The notes: generated by a model from the letters alone, not told the origin. DNA of 64,000 nt from Staphylococcus succinus (GCF_029024945.1 NZ_CP118976.1:2232001-2296000); one strand, 5' to 3'. Counted from the first letter of the stretch, positions 33,671 through 42,382 are shown. Program-made: numbers and translations.

Positions 33671-34420
33671 ATGCCACAAGCACCAGAAACATTAGACGGT
33701 TGGTATAGTTTACATTTATTATATGCTATTGATTGGTCTAGCCTACGTTTAGTTCCAGAAGAAGAACGACAATCTCTCGTAGAAGAGTTACAATCATTTT
33801 TAAATAAGCATGAACAGGCACGCACAAATCACGTTGGCGATCACGCACTTTATAATATTACAGGTCAAAAAGCTGATATTCTTTTATGGGCATTACGTCC
33901 TGAACTGAAAGACTTAAATGCTTTTGAAAATGAATTTAATAAATTAAAAATTACGGATTTCTTAATTCCAACATATTCATTTGTATCCATTATTGAATTG
34001 GGTAACTATCTTGCCGGAAAATCAGATGAAGATCCATACGAAAACCCGCATATTAAACCAAGACTCTATCCAGAATTACCACAATCTGAATATATATGCT
34101 TCTATCCAATGGATAAGCGTCGTAACGAAACATATAACTGGTACATGCTTTCATTAGAAGAACGACAAGAGCTTATGTATAACCATGGTAAAATTGGTCG
34201 TCAATATGCTGGAAAAATCAAACAATTCATCACTGGTTCAGTCGGTTTCGATGACTATGAATGGGGCGTTACCCTATTTGCAGAAGATCCATTACAATTC
34301 AAAAAAATTGTATATCAAATGAGATTTGATGAAACTACTGCAAGATATGGCGACTTTGGAAGTTTTTATGTTGGCCATATCATTACAAAAGAAAATTTAC
34401 AAAGTCTTTTTTCAGTATAA
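33671..34420 (+). CDS. hemQ: Coproheme decarboxylase HemQ/ChdC
   Basis: A 249-residue chlorite-dismutase-fold protein that converts coproheme to haem b in the Gram-positive coproporphyrin pathway. The residues known for this enzyme are at the expected positions: Tyr145 and Lys149 in YPMDKRR and the proximal His172 in YNHGKIGRQYAGK. WYSLHLLYAIDW is the N-terminal signature. It is divergent from pta, as in other staphylococci, with AAAGGAG upstream and a terminator after the stop. Confidence 0.95.
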   Translation: MPQAPETLDGWYSLHLLYAIDWSSLRLVPEEERQSLVEELQSFLNKHEQARTNHVGDHALYNITGQKADILLWALRPELKDLNAFENEFNKLKITDFLIPTYSFVSIIELGNYLAGKSDEDPYENPHIKPRLYPELPQSEYICFYPMDKRRNETYNWYMLSLEERQELMYNHGKIGRQYAGKIKQFITGSVGFDDYEWGVTLFAEDPLQFKKIVYQMRFDETTARYGDFGSFYVGHIITKENLQSLFSV

Positions 34421-34463
34421 TTTACTGTCAGTAATATCTGCTTATATTGATTGTATTACTTAT

Positions 34464-34502
34464 AACTGTCGACAAGGTCCATCACCTTGTTGGCAGTTTT
34501 TT
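34464..34502 (+). terminator. hemQ terminator
   Basis: A 15-bp stem AACTGTCGACAAGGT / ACCTTGTTGGCAGTT and a T run. Confidence 0.85.
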
Positions 34503-34926
34503 GTTTTTATAATATATGCTATTGATTATAGAGATAACATTTATTGTGCTGATGCTTAATAATTCATTAATATGAATGCGTATAAATATAAAAAGGCACC
34601 CTTATTCAAATATAAGGGGCCTTTTTATGTAGTGTGTCTGGGAGAACTTTAAATCACTACTTCATTATTAACTGTTATATTGTCGCTACTCAATATATGT
34701 CTGTAACAGTTAACTAATATTATATTAACCTATTTGAAACATTTGAAACATAAATGACTTCCTAGAATTGTACAAAATTTATTTTTCCACTACTTTACTC
34801 ATAAATTAATACGCCAATTCGTAATAATAAAGTGTTACAATGAAAAATAATAATTCAATAACTTATTCCCACCCAATGTTTCCATTAAGCATTGCGTTAG
34901 TTAAATACTTTATTATTGGTGATTAA
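34503..34926. other. Intergenic region with an orphan second terminator
   Basis: Between the hemQ terminator and the exporter genes. It holds a TATAAT at about 34511-34516 and a second strong hairpin (34590-34627) with no gene between them, so a short transcript is conceivable. The rest (34628-34926) is AT-rich and presumably carries the exporter promoter. Confidence 0.45.
34590..34627. terminator. Second, orphan terminator downstream of hemQ
   Basis: Stem AAAAAGGC(A)CCCTTAT / ATAAGGG-GCCTTTTT with A and T runs at the two ends. Confidence 0.75.
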
Positions 34927-35700
34927 ATGACAACATACACTCAAAATATAGAAGGTTATGATGAACGATTAATTAAAGATGTTATCGTACTTGCTGGGAG
35001 AATTTTACTTGAATCTGGTGCCGAAGCCTCCCGTGTTGAAGATACAATGACACGCATTTCAACTACGTTAGGCTATACAGAGAGTCATAGCTTTGTTACA
35101 AACACAGTCATAAACTTTGTGTTGCATAACGAGTCATACCCGAGAATTTTCAGGATAAAAACGAGAGATACTAACCTCCATAGAATTTCAAGAACAAATG
35201 AAGTTTCTCGACAATTATCCTTAGGTAACCTTTCTCTTGAAGATGCTTATCAAGAACTAACTCAGATTCACACGGAACAAAGTATAAACCATGATTTACT
35301 TTTCAAATTTATAGCTTCTGCAATCATTTCAATCAGCTTTTTATATTTACAAGCTGGTCATTTCGTCGACGTAATTTCAACCCTTGTGGCTGGTTCCTTT
35401 GGCTATATTGTTGTCGAAATATTAGATCGCAAATTACACACACAATTCATACCCGAATTCATGGGGGCACTTGTCATCGGACTCTTTGCTGTAACTGGTC
35501 ATTATTTCATACCAGGTGGTTCGATATCAACGATTATTATAGCGGCAGTAATGCCCATTGTACCTGGTGTATTAATTACAAATGCGATTCAAGATTTATT
35601 TGCTGGTCATATGTTAATGTTTACTACTAAATCTTTAGAAGCTCTAGTGACTGCTTTCGGAATCGGGGCTGGCGTTGGTACGATACTCATTATTTTTTAG
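34927..35700 (+). CDS. ThrE-family threonine/serine exporter, larger subunit (YjjP-like)
   Basis: A 257-residue membrane protein of the DUF1212/YjjP type. The first 115 residues are a soluble domain (LAGRILLESGAEASRVEDTM is the family signature), followed by about five membrane segments ending GIGAGVGTILII. Together with the next gene it makes up the two halves of ThrE, which exports threonine and serine in corynebacteria. The substrate here is inferred. GGTGATTAA precedes the start; the second gene follows after about 10 nt. Confidence 0.85.
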   Translation: MTTYTQNIEGYDERLIKDVIVLAGRILLESGAEASRVEDTMTRISTTLGYTESHSFVTNTVINFVLHNESYPRIFRIKTRDTNLHRISRTNEVSRQLSLGNLSLEDAYQELTQIHTEQSINHDLLFKFIASAIISISFLYLQAGHFVDVISTLVAGSFGYIVVEILDRKLHTQFIPEFMGALVIGLFAVTGHYFIPGGSISTIIIAAVMPIVPGVLITNAIQDLFAGHMLMFTTKSLEALVTAFGIGAGVGTILIIF

Positions 35701-35711
35701 GAGCAATGCCT

Positions 35712-36164
35712 ATGTTTTGGATATTAAATTTATTATTTAGTTATACGGCTTCATTATTCTTCGGTGTCATATTTGATGTGCCGAAACGATTGTATAATAC
35801 AGTTGGCATTGTAGGTGCTTGTGGTTGGATGATATATACACTTTTTTTCGAAGCCTTTCAATTACACACCATATACTCAAGTTTTTTTGGCAGTCTAGCA
35901 CTTGGACTTTTAAGCCACATTATGGCCCGATTAAAAAAGGAACCCGTAATTCTATTTATGATACCAGGGATTATTCCACTTGTACCAGGTGGCCTGGCAT
36001 TCGATGCCACTAAAAACCTTATAATATTGCAGTTCAGTAAAGCAATTAATACCATATTAGAAGTAATGTTAATCGCTGGTGCAATTGCATTAGGTTTACT
36101 TTTTGCCGATCAGATTTCAAAGCTCATTATTTCTGGGAATACAAAACGAAAAAAACGAATTTAA
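35712..36164 (+). CDS. ThrE-family threonine/serine exporter, small subunit (YjjB-like)
   Basis: A 150-residue membrane protein of the DUF3815/YjjB type with about five hydrophobic segments and the motif IMARLKKEPVILFMIPGIIPLVPGG, of which PGIIPLVPG is diagnostic. It complements the upstream YjjP-like subunit. ATG 35712 is chosen because AGGAG lies 8 nt before it, whereas ATG 35706 is only 2 nt from it. A terminator follows. Confidence 0.85.
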   Translation: MFWILNLLFSYTASLFFGVIFDVPKRLYNTVGIVGACGWMIYTLFFEAFQLHTIYSSFFGSLALGLLSHIMARLKKEPVILFMIPGIIPLVPGGLAFDATKNLIILQFSKAINTILEVMLIAGAIALGLLFADQISKLIISGNTKRKKRI

Positions 36165-36191
36165 AATACAACGCTTTATTTAATGCAAACC

Positions 36192-36230
36192 AAAAAGCGA
36201 CTCAACCCTTAGCGGACTGAATCGCTTTTT
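36192..36230 (+). terminator. Terminator of the exporter operon
   Basis: Stem AAAAAGCGA / TCGCTTTTT with flanking partial pairing. Confidence 0.8.
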
Positions 36231-36436
36231 GATTTGCATTTCTTAAACAAGTACTTATTGATATTTAAAAATCCTCTGTGATATGCATCAAGAATTGTGC
36301 ATTGAATCTAGCATATTGCTGTTACTATAGTAGCTACACTTTCTCTAACATTCTCAATCATATTTATACCTACTACACATTCCTAATAGGAAGCATCATG
36401 ACAGCTCTACATATCTGGTAAAACAATATACGAATT
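36231..36436. other. Spacer between two convergent terminators
   Basis: About 200 nt without a reading frame, promoter or repeat that I can support. Confidence 0.4.
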
Positions 36437-36473
36437 AAAAGCCAACAAAGTATATGAACTTTGTTGGCTTTTA
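36437..36473 (-). terminator. Terminator of the APC permease gene
   Basis: Perfect 14-bp stem AAAAGCCAACAAAG / CTTTGTTGGCTTTT, 8-nt loop. Confidence 0.8.
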
Positions 36474-36538
36474 AAAATAGCACAAGTTATAACCATCACA
36501 TGTAAATAACATGTTTTAAACTCTGGAAATCTTAAATA

Positions 36539-38020
36539 CTATGCTTTATCTCCTTTATTTTCATTGATTAATATTTCCACTTCATCTTCTGTTCGATTCA
36601 AAATAAGTCTGCTCAGTTTATCATTATCCATTTTTTTCAACTTCGGATAACGTACTACAAAGAATATAAGACCTATCACTAACCAACCACCTAACGCAAT
36701 GTAAGACGGCGCCGAAAGTGAAGCTGGCGAACCAGGAACTAAAAGTAGGAGTAAGAATACAAATGATACAATTGTGCCTATGATTGCAAATGTCTTGTAT
36801 ACTGGACCATATGTGTTACTCGATTTTTTATAACTAAAAAGTTTAGCTGCTGATAAACAAGTAATAAAGTATGCAATAGATACGCCTGTCGAAGACATGT
36901 CAACAATCCATGTTAATGCTGTACGTCCTAACCATGGTGCAATTAACGTAATAACCACTAAGAAAATAATTGCCACATATGGCGTTTTATATTTCTTATG
37001 TAACTTACTGAATATCGAAGGCATGATGCCTGAACGCCCCATTGAAAATAGCAAGCGACTAGAACTCATTAAGAATCCATTTAATCCTGTAAATATTCCC
37101 ATTATTATTGCGATAGCTAATACAGCTAAACCGATATAACCAAAAGCATCTTGTGTTACTGCACCAGTTAACCATAAATTACCATTTAAGCTTGTAGAAG
37201 AAGTACTTAACCAACTTGTATAAAGTATCATCAATACATAAGTAAGTGCTGCAGCAAACAAACTATAAACGATTAATTTAAAAGTCTTATTAGGTGAAAA
37301 ATCAAATTCTTCTGCTGTTTGAGGAATATTGTCAAAACCAACATATGCCCATGGCGCCACTGCCACAATCATAATAATGGAGGTAAACCAACCTTGCTTT
37401 TCATTTGTTAACGGCTGTAAATGTTCTAAAGAAAAATTACTGCCAAAAAATGATCCGAAAAACAATAGTAAGATTGTAATAACCATTGCCACACAGAAGT
37501 AAAACTGCAATGATCCCGACACACTAGAGCCTTTAATAGCAATGAACATAAAGACGATTAATAAAACTGATGCAATAAGTATTTCAGTAATATAAACGTC
37601 CCATCCTGCAATCGTATAAAGCTTGCCAGTCTCCAAAAGATCCGGCAATAAAAATTTGATTAATAAACTAAATGCTGTTGCGTTTAACGCTACAACACAA
37701 ATGTACCCAAACGTTAAAAACCAGGAAGAAAAGAAACTTACGTATCTTCCAAAACCTAAAAAACTAAATGCAAATGCGCCACCAGAAACTGGAAAACGTT
37801 CAACTAATGCACCATAACTTACTGCGATAAGTATCATTAATAAAGCACCAATGACAATACCTATTGCTGCAGATATAGGACCAGATTGTCCTATCCAGTC
37901 ACCAGGTAGAATAAATGCTCCCCATCCTATGCATGAACCATAAGCAATTGCCCACACAAATTTTTCAGATAAGTTTTGCTTTAAATCGCCTCTATCGACT
38001 TGATTGTTATTTTCACTCAT
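36539..38020 (-). CDS. APC family amino acid permease
   Basis: A 493-residue transporter with about twelve membrane segments. TM1 carries the broken-helix motif AIAYGSCIGWGAFILPGDW, with YGALVERFPVSGGAFAF next, matching the amino acid-polyamine-organocation family. WAYVGFDNIPQTAEEF in TM6 is typical of the amino acid/glutamate exchanger-like group. The substrate cannot be fixed from the sequence. TGAGGTG precedes ATG 38020. A homologue occupies the same place next to pta-hemQ in S. aureus as I recall it. Confidence 0.85.
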   Translation of the reverse strand: MSENNNQVDRGDLKQNLSEKFVWAIAYGSCIGWGAFILPGDWIGQSGPISAAIGIVIGALLMILIAVSYGALVERFPVSGGAFAFSFLGFGRYVSFFSSWFLTFGYICVVALNATAFSLLIKFLLPDLLETGKLYTIAGWDVYITEILIASVLLIVFMFIAIKGSSVSGSLQFYFCVAMVITILLLFFGSFFGSNFSLEHLQPLTNEKQGWFTSIIMIVAVAPWAYVGFDNIPQTAEEFDFSPNKTFKLIVYSLFAAALTYVLMILYTSWLSTSSTSLNGNLWLTGAVTQDAFGYIGLAVLAIAIIMGIFTGLNGFLMSSSRLLFSMGRSGIMPSIFSKLHKKYKTPYVAIIFLVVITLIAPWLGRTALTWIVDMSSTGVSIAYFITCLSAAKLFSYKKSSNTYGPVYKTFAIIGTIVSFVFLLLLLVPGSPASLSAPSYIALGGWLVIGLIFFVVRYPKLKKMDNDKLSRLILNRTEDEVEILINENKGDKA

Positions 38021-38082
38021 AAATAAAATTCACCTCAGGGTTGTATTATAACCCCAAGGCGAATTCTTAAACAATTATATTT

Positions 38083-38448
38083 TTATAATTTAAACGTTCC
38101 GATGACGAGCATTAACCAACCAACGATAAATAAAACCCCTCCGATTGGTGTAACGGCACCAAGTATACGAATTTGTGTTAATGCTAAAATATAGAGAGAG
38201 CCACTGAAAAATACAATACCAAAGAATAATAACCAGCCTGACCAATTAACATTGATAGAAGTAGTACCACTAATTATGCCAAGAGCTATTAACCCTAGAC
38301 CATGATACATTTGATAAGTAGTTGCCTTTTCCCAAACTGACATATATTTCTCTGATAATTTATTTTCTAATCCATGTGCACCGAAGGCTCCTGTTCCTAC
38401 TGCCATCATTGCATTTAGTGCACCTAATATTATAAACACTTTCATCAT
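38083..38448 (-). CDS. DUF423 membrane protein (YwdK-like)
   Basis: A 121-residue protein with four membrane helices. The N-terminal GALNAMMAVGTGAFGAHGLENKL and the later YQMYHGLGLIALG and GVLFIVGWLMLVIG are signatures of DUF423 (B. subtilis YwdK), function unknown. It follows the ywdI-like gene and ung in the same order as in Bacillus (ung-ywdI-ywdK), so the three form an old conserved operon. Confidence 0.85.
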   Translation of the reverse strand: MMKVFIILGALNAMMAVGTGAFGAHGLENKLSEKYMSVWEKATTYQMYHGLGLIALGIISGTTSINVNWSGWLLFFGIVFFSGSLYILALTQIRILGAVTPIGGVLFIVGWLMLVIGTFKL

Positions 38449-38470
38449 ATTAAATTACATCCTTCCAAAT

Positions 38471-38857
38471 TTAAAAATCAAAAATTGAATCGCCATTTCC
38501 TATTTCATCATCAGTTACTAACTTATTAGATGAAAGTGAGGTATCTGAAACTGTATGCGGTTGTGCTTGTGACGTTACATTCCCACCCATTGCGCGAAGC
38601 TCTTCAGCAGATATTCCGTGATGATTTTGCTTTGTTTGAGACACTGGATTATCCATATTGCTTTGAGATGTCGATTTGAATGAGTTAGATACTGAAGACA
38701 TATTATTATCTTTATAAGTTTGATTTGACGTATGTGTAATAAGACCGGTAAGTGTGTGAATGGCATACATATGCTTTTCAAACTCTACACTGTTATGTGC
38801 TTCATCTGCTTGCACTAGTTCTTGTTCAATCAATTGTATAATTTTCTCTTTTTCCAT
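38471..38857 (-). CDS. YwdI-like (DUF5327) protein
   Basis: A 128-residue soluble protein. The N-terminal 45 residues form a helix (EKIIQLIEQELVQADEAHNSVEFEKHMYAIHTL-type pattern, split here for length), and the rest is low complexity, rich in Ser, Asn and Gln, ending in NGDSIFDF. This fits YwdI of Bacillales, of unknown function. Its ATG lies 3 nt after the ung stop, so the two genes are translated together. Confidence 0.7.
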   Translation of the reverse strand: MEKEKIIQLIEQELVQADEAHNSVEFEKHMYAIHTLTGLITHTSNQTYKDNNMSSVSNSFKSTSQSNMDNPVSQTKQNHHGISAEELRAMGGNVTSQAQPHTVSDTSLSSNKLVTDDEIGNGDSIFDF

Positions 38858-38859
38858 TT

Positions 38860-39516
38860 TTATTCCTCACCTTCACACCAATTTATAGGAGTCATCCCCT
38901 TTTCTTGCAAGTACATATTCGTTTGTGAATATGGTTTAGAACCAAAGAAACCTCGATAAGCAGATAATGGACTGGGGTGCGGTGACTGAATAACATGATG
39001 TTTCGCAGTATCAATTAATTTAATTTTCTGCTGTGCGGGTTTTCCCCATAAAATGAACACAACATTGGATAACTTCTTAGAAACAGCTGTTATTACTTCA
39101 TCAGTAAAGGTTTCCCAACCAATATTTTTATGTGAATGCGCCTCACCTTGGCGAACGGTAAGTACTGTATTCAGCAACAAGACCCCTTCTTGAGCCCAAT
39201 CTTGTAAATGAGGCGTAGTCCTTTTACAACCTAAATCATCTTCAAGCTCTTTATACATATTTTTGAGTGAAGGTGGAAATTTGGCATCTGGTTGTACTGA
39301 AAATGCTAAACCATGCGCTTGATTTGGCCCATGATAGGGATCTTGACCTAATATGACAACCTTCACATGCTCAAATGGTGTTAGATCAAAAGCCTGATAT
39401 ATATTATCTCTATCTGGATATATGATTTCTGTCGTATATTCTTTTTCTAGAAAATCATGCATAGCACTAAAATCATGTTTCGTGGTAATTTCATGAAAAA
39501 CATCTGACCATTCCAT
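38860..39516 (-). CDS. ung: Uracil-DNA glycosylase
   Basis: A 218-residue family 1 UDG that removes uracil from DNA in base excision repair. The catalytic Asp is in VILGQDPYHGPNQAHGLAFS (about residues 57-75), and the minor-groove loop HPSPLSAYRGFFG lies near residue 186. TGAGGTGA precedes the start. It is the first gene of the ung-ywdI-ywdK operon. The unusual tandem repeat array lies immediately upstream, so any promoter must be inside or beside that array. Confidence 0.97.
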   Translation of the reverse strand: MEWSDVFHEITTKHDFSAMHDFLEKEYTTEIIYPDRDNIYQAFDLTPFEHVKVVILGQDPYHGPNQAHGLAFSVQPDAKFPPSLKNMYKELEDDLGCKRTTPHLQDWAQEGVLLLNTVLTVRQGEAHSHKNIGWETFTDEVITAVSKKLSNVVFILWGKPAQQKIKLIDTAKHHVIQSPHPSPLSAYRGFFGSKPYSQTNMYLQEKGMTPINWCEGEE

Positions 39517-39571
39517 ATGCGTCTCACCTCATTTAATATATTAACATATCCCAATTACGTAAGTTAGAACC

Positions 39572-39932
39572 ACTTCTCAATTTATTGAGATTAGTGGTTC
39601 TTATGCATGAGCCTTGGCTCACGTATTCCTTTTTACACTTCTCAATTTATTGAGATTAGTGGTTCTTATGCATGAGCCTTGGCTCACGTATTCCTTTTTA
39701 CACTTCTCAATTTATTGAGATTAGTGGTTCTTATGCATGAGTCTTGGCTCATGTATTCCTTCTTTCACTTCTCAATTTATTGAGATTAGTGGTTCTTATG
39801 CATGAGCCTTGGCTCACGTATTCCTTTTTACACTTCTCAATTTATTGAGATTAGTGGTTCTTATGCATGAGCCTTGGCTCACGTATTCCTTTTTACACTT
39901 CTCAATTTATTGAGATTAGTGGTTCTTATGCA
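39572..39932. repeat. 65-bp tandem repeat array, about 5.5 copies
   Basis: Units begin at 39572, 39637, 39702, 39767 and 39832, with a 36-nt partial unit at 39897. Copies 1, 2, 4 and 5 look identical. Copy 3 differs at four positions. Each unit contains two palindromes: TCTCAATTTATTGAGA, flanked in copy 1 by GAACCACT and AGTGGTTC so as to make a long hairpin, and GAGCCTTGGCTC. The array fills the ung-pdxK intergenic space. No spacers separate the copies, so it is not a CRISPR. Confidence 0.95.
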
Positions 39933-40093
39933 CTCATGCGTTCTAGTCATATGGCATACAAACCTTCCAATTATCCTATCAAAAAATTAATTTCAAGGTC
40001 TTATTTTAACGCTTATATAACAATAACTACATATTTAGAATACTCGACAAACGTGATATGATATATTAAAAGATATTTAGGGAGTGAAGATTC

Positions 40094-40924
40094 ATGGCAT
40101 TGAAAAAAACATTAACAATTGCTGGTTCAGATACGAGCGCTGGTGCAGGTATGCAAGCAGATTTAAAAACTTTTCAAGAGCTAAACACATACGGCATTGT
40201 AGCACTTACCTCAATCGTTACAATGGATAAGGCAACTTGGTCTCACGATGTGACTCCAATTCCATTTGATGTATTCGAGAAACAATTAGAAACAGCAATT
40301 TCAATCGGTCCAGATGCTGTAAAGACAGGTATGTTAGGAACGCAAGAAATCATTAAACGTGCTGGTGAAGCATATATCGAGTCCGGTGCTAATTACTTTG
40401 TCGTTGATCCTGTTATGGTCTGTAAAGGGGAAAATGAAGTATTGAATCCTGGAAATACAGATGCGATGATTGAACATTTATTACCAAAAGCAACTGTCGT
40501 AACACCCAATCTATTTGAAGCAGGACAGCTTTCAAACTTAGGAACACTACACACTATTGAAGACATGAAAAAAGCCGCTGAAGTTATACATAAACAAGGT
40601 GCACAACATGTCATTATTAAAGGTGGAAAAGCCCTAGATCAAGATAAATCATATGATCTTTATTTTGATGGCTCACAATTCTATCAATTATCAACAGACA
40701 TGTTCCAACAAAGTTATAATCATGGTGCTGGTTGTACTTTTGCAGCTGCTACTACGGCTTACTTGGCAAATGGAAAATCACCAAAAGAAGCTGTCATTGC
40801 AGCCAAAGCATTTGTCGCATCTGCTATTAAAAATGGTTGGAAAATGAATGATTTTGTAGGACCTGTTGATCACGGGGCATACAACCGTATTGAACATATT
40901 GACATTGAAGTGACTGAAGTTTAA
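40094..40924 (+). CDS. pdxK: Pyridoxal kinase / hydroxymethylpyrimidine kinase family
   Basis: A 276-residue ribokinase-fold enzyme of the ThiD-like pyridoxal kinase group. The motifs are IAGSDTSAGAGMQADLKTF at the N-terminus, KTGMLG, and the anion hole NHGAGCTFAAATTAYL. Cys110 (VMVCKG) and Cys214 (GAGCT) are the two Cys residues that define the dual-Cys pyridoxal kinases described in S. aureus. It should phosphorylate pyridoxal in vitamin B6 salvage, possibly HMP as well. GGGAGTGAA precedes the ATG. A strong terminator follows. Confidence 0.9.
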   Translation: MALKKTLTIAGSDTSAGAGMQADLKTFQELNTYGIVALTSIVTMDKATWSHDVTPIPFDVFEKQLETAISIGPDAVKTGMLGTQEIIKRAGEAYIESGANYFVVDPVMVCKGENEVLNPGNTDAMIEHLLPKATVVTPNLFEAGQLSNLGTLHTIEDMKKAAEVIHKQGAQHVIIKGGKALDQDKSYDLYFDGSQFYQLSTDMFQQSYNHGAGCTFAAATTAYLANGKSPKEAVIAAKAFVASAIKNGWKMNDFVGPVDHGAYNRIEHIDIEVTEV

Positions 40925-40994
40925 AAATAATAATCTCACTTTAATATGTTGATACAAGCGAAAACATAGACTTCTGCTCGTATTATTTAATAGT

Positions 40995-41034
40995 AAACCC
41001 CCACACTGTAATTTGATATAGTGTGGGGGTTTTA
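40995..41034. terminator. Bidirectional terminator between pdxK and the IsaB-like gene
   Basis: Perfect stem AAACCCCCACAC / GTGTGGGGGTTT with a 14-nt loop. Confidence 0.9.
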
Positions 41035-41048
41035 CATTCGCTCACCTT

Positions 41049-41558
41049 CTAAGATACTGTAACACTTTTCACATAACCATTAGTCATATGAAAAATAATA
41101 TTTCCCTCGCCAACCTGATATTCATATAAGCCATCTGATGCACTTACCTTTTCACCATGAATTGGTGGCTGATATGTGAAATTCGCTCCAAATTGCACTC
41201 TCATTTCTTCTAAACTAACTGCATGCTCTTGTAAATCAAATTCAACTGAATTTGCTTTATCGCCATGTACTTGTTGGAAAATTTGATCATTAATGATTTT
41301 AACTGATGGCTGAGCTACATATTGACTGTTTACTTTAATACCATTAAATGTAACATTCCCTGAATTTAACCCATTATAAAAAGATTGACTTAACACAAAT
41401 TTGCCGCCATCTGCTGTATATCCATAATAACTAAAGGAGGATTGCGTCGTAGTTGCAGTCGCTTCATTCTGAGAGATACTTCCTTCTGTAATGCTTACTC
41501 CAAGTGCAGTTCCGAATACCATACTAGTTGCTAACATTACTTTAGCAATCTTGTTCAT
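41049..41558 (-). CDS. IsaB-like secreted antigen
   Basis: A 169-residue secreted protein resembling immunodominant staphylococcal antigen B. The signal peptide is MNKIAKVMLATSMVFGTALGV with likely cleavage near the ATA/TTT region around residue 36. The mature part begins with YYGYTADGGKFVLSQSFYNGLNSGNVTFNGIKV, parallel to IsaB's YNGYIGNNANFLLDKNFINAI...VKFNGIKL. IsaB binds nucleic acids at the cell surface. The start at 41558 is preferred because GGAG lies about 9 nt upstream. Confidence 0.8.
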   Translation of the reverse strand: MNKIAKVMLATSMVFGTALGVSITEGSISQNEATATTTQSSFSYYGYTADGGKFVLSQSFYNGLNSGNVTFNGIKVNSQYVAQPSVKIINDQIFQQVHGDKANSVEFDLQEHAVSLEEMRVQFGANFTYQPPIHGEKVSASDGLYEYQVGEGNIIFHMTNGYVKSVTVS

Positions 41559-41799
41559 AAAGCACCACTCCATTTCTTTTTAGAGTAATATTACTATTCA
41601 ATTACAATGTTACATCTATATTACAAAATATGCAATGTGTATTTTATATAATAGCTAATTAAATGCTTCGTCTTTTGTATTATTTACTATGCGTGCTATG
41701 AAATTTACTGTTCTCTCAATATTTCACTACTTCGTCCTACGATAGTCGGATATGAAGTTGATACGGAAGCCCCATGTGATTGATTAATATATGTATTAG

Positions 41800-41805
41800 T
41801 ATAAT
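41800..41805 (+). promoter_or_regulatory. -10 box of the vraX promoter
   Basis: Consensus TATAAT 32 nt before the vraX start, with no good -35. This fits a promoter that depends on an activator such as VraR, but I could not identify the activator site by eye. Confidence 0.5.
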
Positions 41806-41837
41806 AAGTGTAGAGAGATAAAGGAGGGAATTACAAC

Positions 41838-42008
41838 ATGATTATCTACAAACAGGCTTTTGAAAATGGTAACCCCATATATGAAATTATCACCAAAACT
41901 TTCAAAGCGATAACTGTTAAATTCGATGAAAACTTCAGCAAAAACGAATTATATAAGTTACTCTCTCTACTTGAAGATGATATTGATAACATGAAATTGA
42001 GTTATTAA
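41838..42008 (+). CDS. vraX: VraX, small cell-wall-stress protein
   Basis: A 56-residue protein below the usual size cut-off for gene prediction. It starts after a near-perfect AAGGAGGG site. Its sequence (MIIYKQAFENGNPIYEIITK..., LLSLLEDDIDNMKLSY) closely matches S. aureus VraX, which is about the same length (MIIYRQYYENG...YEIVTKTF, LLSLLQDDIDHMK). VraX is strongly induced by cell-wall antibiotics and has been reported to bind complement C1s. Its position next to isaB, pdxK and proP/vraABC agrees with S. aureus. There is no signal peptide. Confidence 0.9.
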   Translation: MIIYKQAFENGNPIYEIITKTFKAITVKFDENFSKNELYKLLSLLEDDIDNMKLSY

Positions 42009-42084
42009 AAGCATTTTCAATCCATCGAAGAGACAACAGAAGTCCTATTGCAATAAAAAATTAGAAGAAACGATATACAAATAA

Positions 42085-42278
42085 CTCCCGATAAGAACTT
42101 AAAAAGGTAACAAATCAAAGTATAGATAGGCCGTCCCCTTATCTATTACTTTGAATAACACATCCTTATAAACACTCACCCCTTATGAGTGACACATGAA
42201 TTAGACAAAGATTGTCCCCTTTGTTTTGGCTTGGAGAGCAACCTCGAAGCTATTCTAATTCATGCGTCACTCTTTTTT
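42085..42278 (+). ncRNA. Candidate small RNA (or vraX 3' UTR) with two GUCCCC loops
   Basis: Non-coding, highly structured DNA downstream of vraX. Hairpin 1 (42115-42154) has a 14-bp stem with one bulge and an 11-nt loop containing GTCCCC. A second domain (42187-42272) is closed by an 18-bp stem with one mismatch (GAGTGAC..CATGAATTAGA with its complement) and contains an inner hairpin CAAAG-ATTGTCCC-CTTTG plus another GCTT..AAGC hairpin. It ends in TTTTTT, so the closing stem doubles as a terminator. C-rich unpaired UCCC loops are the hallmark of many staphylococcal regulatory RNAs. The 5' end is only estimated. Confidence 0.6.
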
Positions 42279-42352
42279 ATATGCAAAAAACATTTATTAT
42301 GGTTACATAACATAAAAATCACCGTGTTCATCAACATTCTATTATTTTAAAA

Positions 42353-42382
42353 ATAAAAAAAGACTCGAACTAAGTTCGAGTC
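42353..42382 (-). terminator. Terminator of the ProP-like gene
   Basis: On the minus strand GACTCGAACT-T-AGTTCGAGTC followed by seven T residues. Confidence 0.85.

Noticed and set aside
2092..34502. Near-identical terminator stems at 2092-2131 and 34464-34502 (both built on AACTGT-YGRCAAR) as a dispersed repeat family
   Set aside because: Only the stem arms are alike and both follow stop codons with T runs, so a shared terminator sequence preference is sufficient explanation.
39572..39932. Repeat array considered as a CRISPR
   Set aside because: Units are contiguous and almost identical over all 65 bases with no unique spacers, and no cas genes are nearby.
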